Origin: Arbacia lixula
Taxonomy: Eukaryota; Echinodermata; Echinoidea; Arbacioida; Arbaciidae
Length of the DNA: 64,000 nucleotides
Reading direction: 5' to 3'
Assembly (NCBI GenBank): GCA_963669155.1
Contig: OZ022576.1
Coordinates: forward strand, 19,884,490 to 19,948,489
A program made the translations under genes and the position numbers. The stretch's first letter is position 1. The number at the start of each line of letters is the position of its first letter. The notes beneath the pieces are model-generated. The model was not told the origin of the DNA. It did no database searches and saw nothing but the letters and a program-made list of their open reading frames with translations. Below are positions 61,036-64,000 of the stretch, piece by piece.

Positions 61036-62975
61036 ATCACCAATCCCAGCATTCCATCTCACTAACTTGAACCTAGGAGCTAGTAGGCCCTTCTCATTTA
61101 GTGCTGCCACTCATTCATTCATTCATTGTGGGAATGCTAATCAAATAGATTTTAGATGGTGAACAGCAAATAGAAACAAAGTCTTGCACGTTGCTGATCC
61201 AACGGGTCGAAAAAGAATTATAAAAATGTTCCTCTGCATGGTATATGCTGACATCCTGGTATAAAGCTGTGCTAAAAATAGGTCCCAAAAGGTTGATTTA
61301 TCACCATGTAGCAGTAACCACATTTTTTCAGGATCATAGTTTGATTTTCATTGAACATGATATACCAACCAATCTGTTAATTTGAAATAGATGAAGCATT
61401 GTGCAATTATATTTTCATGGAGCCATTAAAGTGTATGTAGCATACTCAATGTGGTTTCATCTTACGTTATTGTTATAATAACTCATTTTGGTACAAGCAC
61501 ATGCAATAATGGACATAAATCATTGATTTTGTTCTCAGAATGCTAAGTTGCTCTATGCTTAAAAGAAAGTGATGAGTTATGTAGCATTTTTTGTTGATAT
61601 GCTTTTAAAGTACCATTCCTGTTTATGTTCATGTGGTATGGAAATACCATTGTAAGGCTGATAAAAAAATGAATTAAAAGTCTTAAGTCTTCTTTGAAGA
61701 TTCTCTTCAAGATGCTTTAAAAGAAGCATATTTGGAATAGAAATTGAAAGAATTTGAAAATGATCAATGCCAGATTTCTACAGTGTCTAGTTGTCTACAG
61801 ATATTGAGTCAATATTATGGGGTATACCACTGTTAACATTTCTTGCAGATGTGGTTGTTCAATTTTATAAATGTAAAAAAAAATCCATCATTATATTTCC
61901 ATTTATTTATTTTGTATATAGACTGGCAGATATATGCTCTAGAGTCAATTTGCTTTTACAATGCATGTAGTTATTTGTATTTTTGTTTCTTATTGCAACT
62001 TACCTGTTAGAAATTTTAGAGTATGTGTACGAAATAATGATAATGCAATTGTTACTAGTACCAACTAACTCTGTTCAAAGTAGCATTCATTGAATATTGG
62101 AAGGAGGTGTTTGAAAAGAATCACACATATACCATGCTGTGACCAGAACAAGCAAGTTGTGCTAACATTGTTATCTGAGAAAGTGAAAGTGCTTTTTTTT
62201 TTTTTATCCCTTCATCCCCTCAATTAGTGCATAGATTAGACATTTTGAATTCTGGGGAACATAGGGATATACAAAATGGAGAGAGAATATCAAAACATTT
62301 TGTCTTGTGTTGGAACACTGAATGAAAAAGAATTTTTTTATCTTGCCATGTCGTTCTTTTTGTATATGAAAAAGTACAGAAAATTATTTATACTGCAAGA
62401 AATTTGAGCTGAGAGCATTTTATTTGCTTTTGAAATTTCAAACTAACTCGCATAGCCTGAGAAAAAAACAATAGAAATCAAAAGGATTGAAGATTAAGAA
62501 TGTGTCTTTTGCAGAAAAAATATCTTTATTTAGCTGCTGGGGTAAAAGAAATGTTTCTTCTCGGTCATCCTCTCATATGTTACATGATCTGATATGGAAA
62601 CAGGAACAAATTGATTTTTGTAAGGTAATGTATTGTATCTGCTGATGAAGAAAGATGTGTACATGTATATAAACATATCTGTTGTAGTCAATATTAAGGG
62701 AATTTGTGACAAATTGTGCATGTTGCTGAATCATGCTCGTGAATATAATTAAATGACTTAATTTGCCCTTATCACATCTGCATTTATTTATTTATTCTGT
62801 ATTGATTGTATTTCAAAACTATAACTGAGATGAGAAGAAGTGATTTTAGAGGTTTCCAAACCTGAAAGTCTCTAGAAATCACTACCAATCAAAGTCATAC
62901 AATGGAATAGGTATACTTATATCTCCCCATTTTTTATTAGTATTAAGGTGAAGTCAATAAATCTGTTCAGTAAAG
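61036..62975 (+). other. DYNC1I: 3' UTR of the dynein gene and flank
   Basis: AT-rich sequence without coding features follows the TAA at 61033-61035. Two possible polyadenylation signals are ATTAAA at 61425-61430 and AATAAA at 62956-62961. A (CATT)n run lies at about 61110-61126. Confidence 0.5.
62956..62961 (+). terminator. Candidate polyadenylation signal of the dynein gene
   Basis: This AATAAA lies about 1.9 kb after the stop codon. An ATTAAA at 61425-61430 could serve a shorter form. Confidence 0.3.
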
Positions 62976-63369
62976 AAACTGTTGAGTAGTGATATGTGTG
63001 AGTGTGGAATCGACTCCTTTGATTTTTTTCAATCATTTTGTAAAATGGGTGGAACAATATGAGTTGCGCGATATTACTTCTTTTGGAAAGGTATCGCGTA
63101 GTAGAGATGTACAAGTTTCAGGTTAGAAATCCAGAGTCAGAAAAGTGTTATTTCCGCAGGGGAGTTTGCGTTGAGTATAATGTCCGAGTGGTTCGGTGGT
63201 TGCGAGGAGAAGTAATAAGGAGATGTAAGGTGATGAGGAGATGCCCCAACATCTCGAGAAATCCACGATGTACATTATGAATACCGATTGGTCAGAATTT
63301 CTTGCTGTTTTGGCATAACTACTGCATGAGTCAGGTTAAAATCACCGGAAAGAAGTTTTCTGGACTCTC

Positions 63370-63470
63370 GCCGCAAGAACAGATACTAGTAAGGGTGTTC
63401 TGTTTAGTATCACTCTTGCCACAAGAACAAAGAGAGTTTGTTATTAAGGGTGTTCTGTTAAGTGCCATCC
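63370..63470 (+). repeat. Short direct duplication
   Basis: CAAGAACA...AAGGGTGTTCTGTT occurs twice with a spacing of about 64 bp. It gives an open frame, but I see no family resemblance or splice context for it. Confidence 0.45.
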
Positions 63471-63624
63471 GTGTGGGGTCCGGATACGTAATTCAAGATA
63501 GCAGTAATTGGAACTTGTTGTTCCTTAAAACATGAGCTGCGACAGATGTTTCCCAATTCATGCCAACTCCCAATTGTAGCCGACGTACGCACGAAACAAA
63601 ATTAGCCCTTACAGAAATATCTCA

Positions 63625-64000
63625 ATGGTATACCATTGAAATACCATTGAAATACCATTGGAACCACCATTGAAATACCATTGGAACCACCATTGAAATA
63701 CCATTGAAATACCAATGGGACACCATTAGAACTCATTTAAATAATTGGAACCCTAATTTGCATATCCAATGGTAGTTCAATGGTATTTCAATGGTATTTC
63801 AATGGTAGTTCGCCAATGGTGGACACCATTGGACCACCTAATTTGCATAATTGGAAACTCAATGGTACCTACCATTGGTGTACCATTGGCCCACCATTGA
63901 TACCACTGGCCTACCATTCACTTTCCACCATTGACATACCATTGGCCTACCATTCACCATTGAAATACCATACACCCACCACTGACATACCATTCAGAAT
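63625..64000. repeat. ACCATTG minisatellite with inverted blocks
   Basis: Short units such as ACCATTGAAAT and ACCATTGGA run forward to about 63725. They flip to the complementary form (CAATGGTATTT) at 63768-63830, and return to the forward form to the window end. Two ATTTGCATA motifs sit near the switch points. The array continues beyond the window. Confidence 0.85.

Noticed and set aside
63302..63535. Open frame after the dynein gene
   Set aside because: It is produced by a short direct duplication and has no recognisable domain, upstream exon or conserved start context.
1..64000. tRNA, rRNA genes and CRISPR arrays
   Set aside because: None seen by eye on either strand. A dedicated tRNA search was not possible, and CRISPR is not expected in animal DNA; the tandem arrays here have no unique spacers.

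Overview
The window is nuclear DNA from an animal: genes are split by long AT-rich introns with GT-AG borders, intergenic DNA is full of small inverted-repeat transposons, and the recognisable genes are metazoan. The ARM/TIR protein, the cilia/sperm-type C17orf98 relatives and the miniature elements suggest an invertebrate deuterostome, perhaps an echinoderm such as a sea urchin. That assignment is inference; no species marker was seen.

Layout. (1) Positions 1-16684, + strand: a ten-exon gene for a protein with a Ser/Pro/Thr-rich N-terminus, armadillo repeats, a TIR domain and a C-terminal SAM-like domain. It may continue upstream of the window. (2) 16685-24585: 3' UTR and intergenic DNA with miniature elements. 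(3) 24586-33030, - strand: three related first exons of the C17orf98 family. The copy nearest 24.6-26.2 kb is a complete three-exon gene. The copy at 26.8-29.1 kb has an extra intron and an early end. For the copy at 32.7-33.0 kb only the first exon is found. They are tandem paralogues or alternative first exons. (4) 33031-38737: intergenic DNA with long pyrimidine and purine tracts. (5) 38738-61035, + strand: a fifteen-coding-exon gene for the cytoplasmic dynein 1 intermediate chain (605 residues), with N-terminal helix, Tctex1/LC8/Roadblock-binding region and WD40 propeller. (6) 61036-64000: 3' UTR, then a minisatellite with inverted blocks.

The introns hold much of the unusual material. 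A 4.24-kb terminal-inverted-repeat element in dynein intron 3 has split a second copy of a roughly 550-bp repeat. It carries part of an unrecognised spliced gene and a broken BEL/Pao-type retroelement fragment. Other items are a TTAA-flanked foldback element, a hAT-like element with a 6-bp target duplication, two miniature-element families with two copies each, and one 76-bp satellite present in introns of both large genes, 40 kb apart.

The three loci show no obvious functional link. The ARM-TIR-SAM protein is probably a TIR enzyme or adaptor of innate immunity or cell death, the C17orf98 relatives are probably axonemal or sperm proteins, and the dynein chain is a housekeeping motor subunit. 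All exon joins were made by hand from splice signals and reading frame; no alignment or transcript evidence was available.
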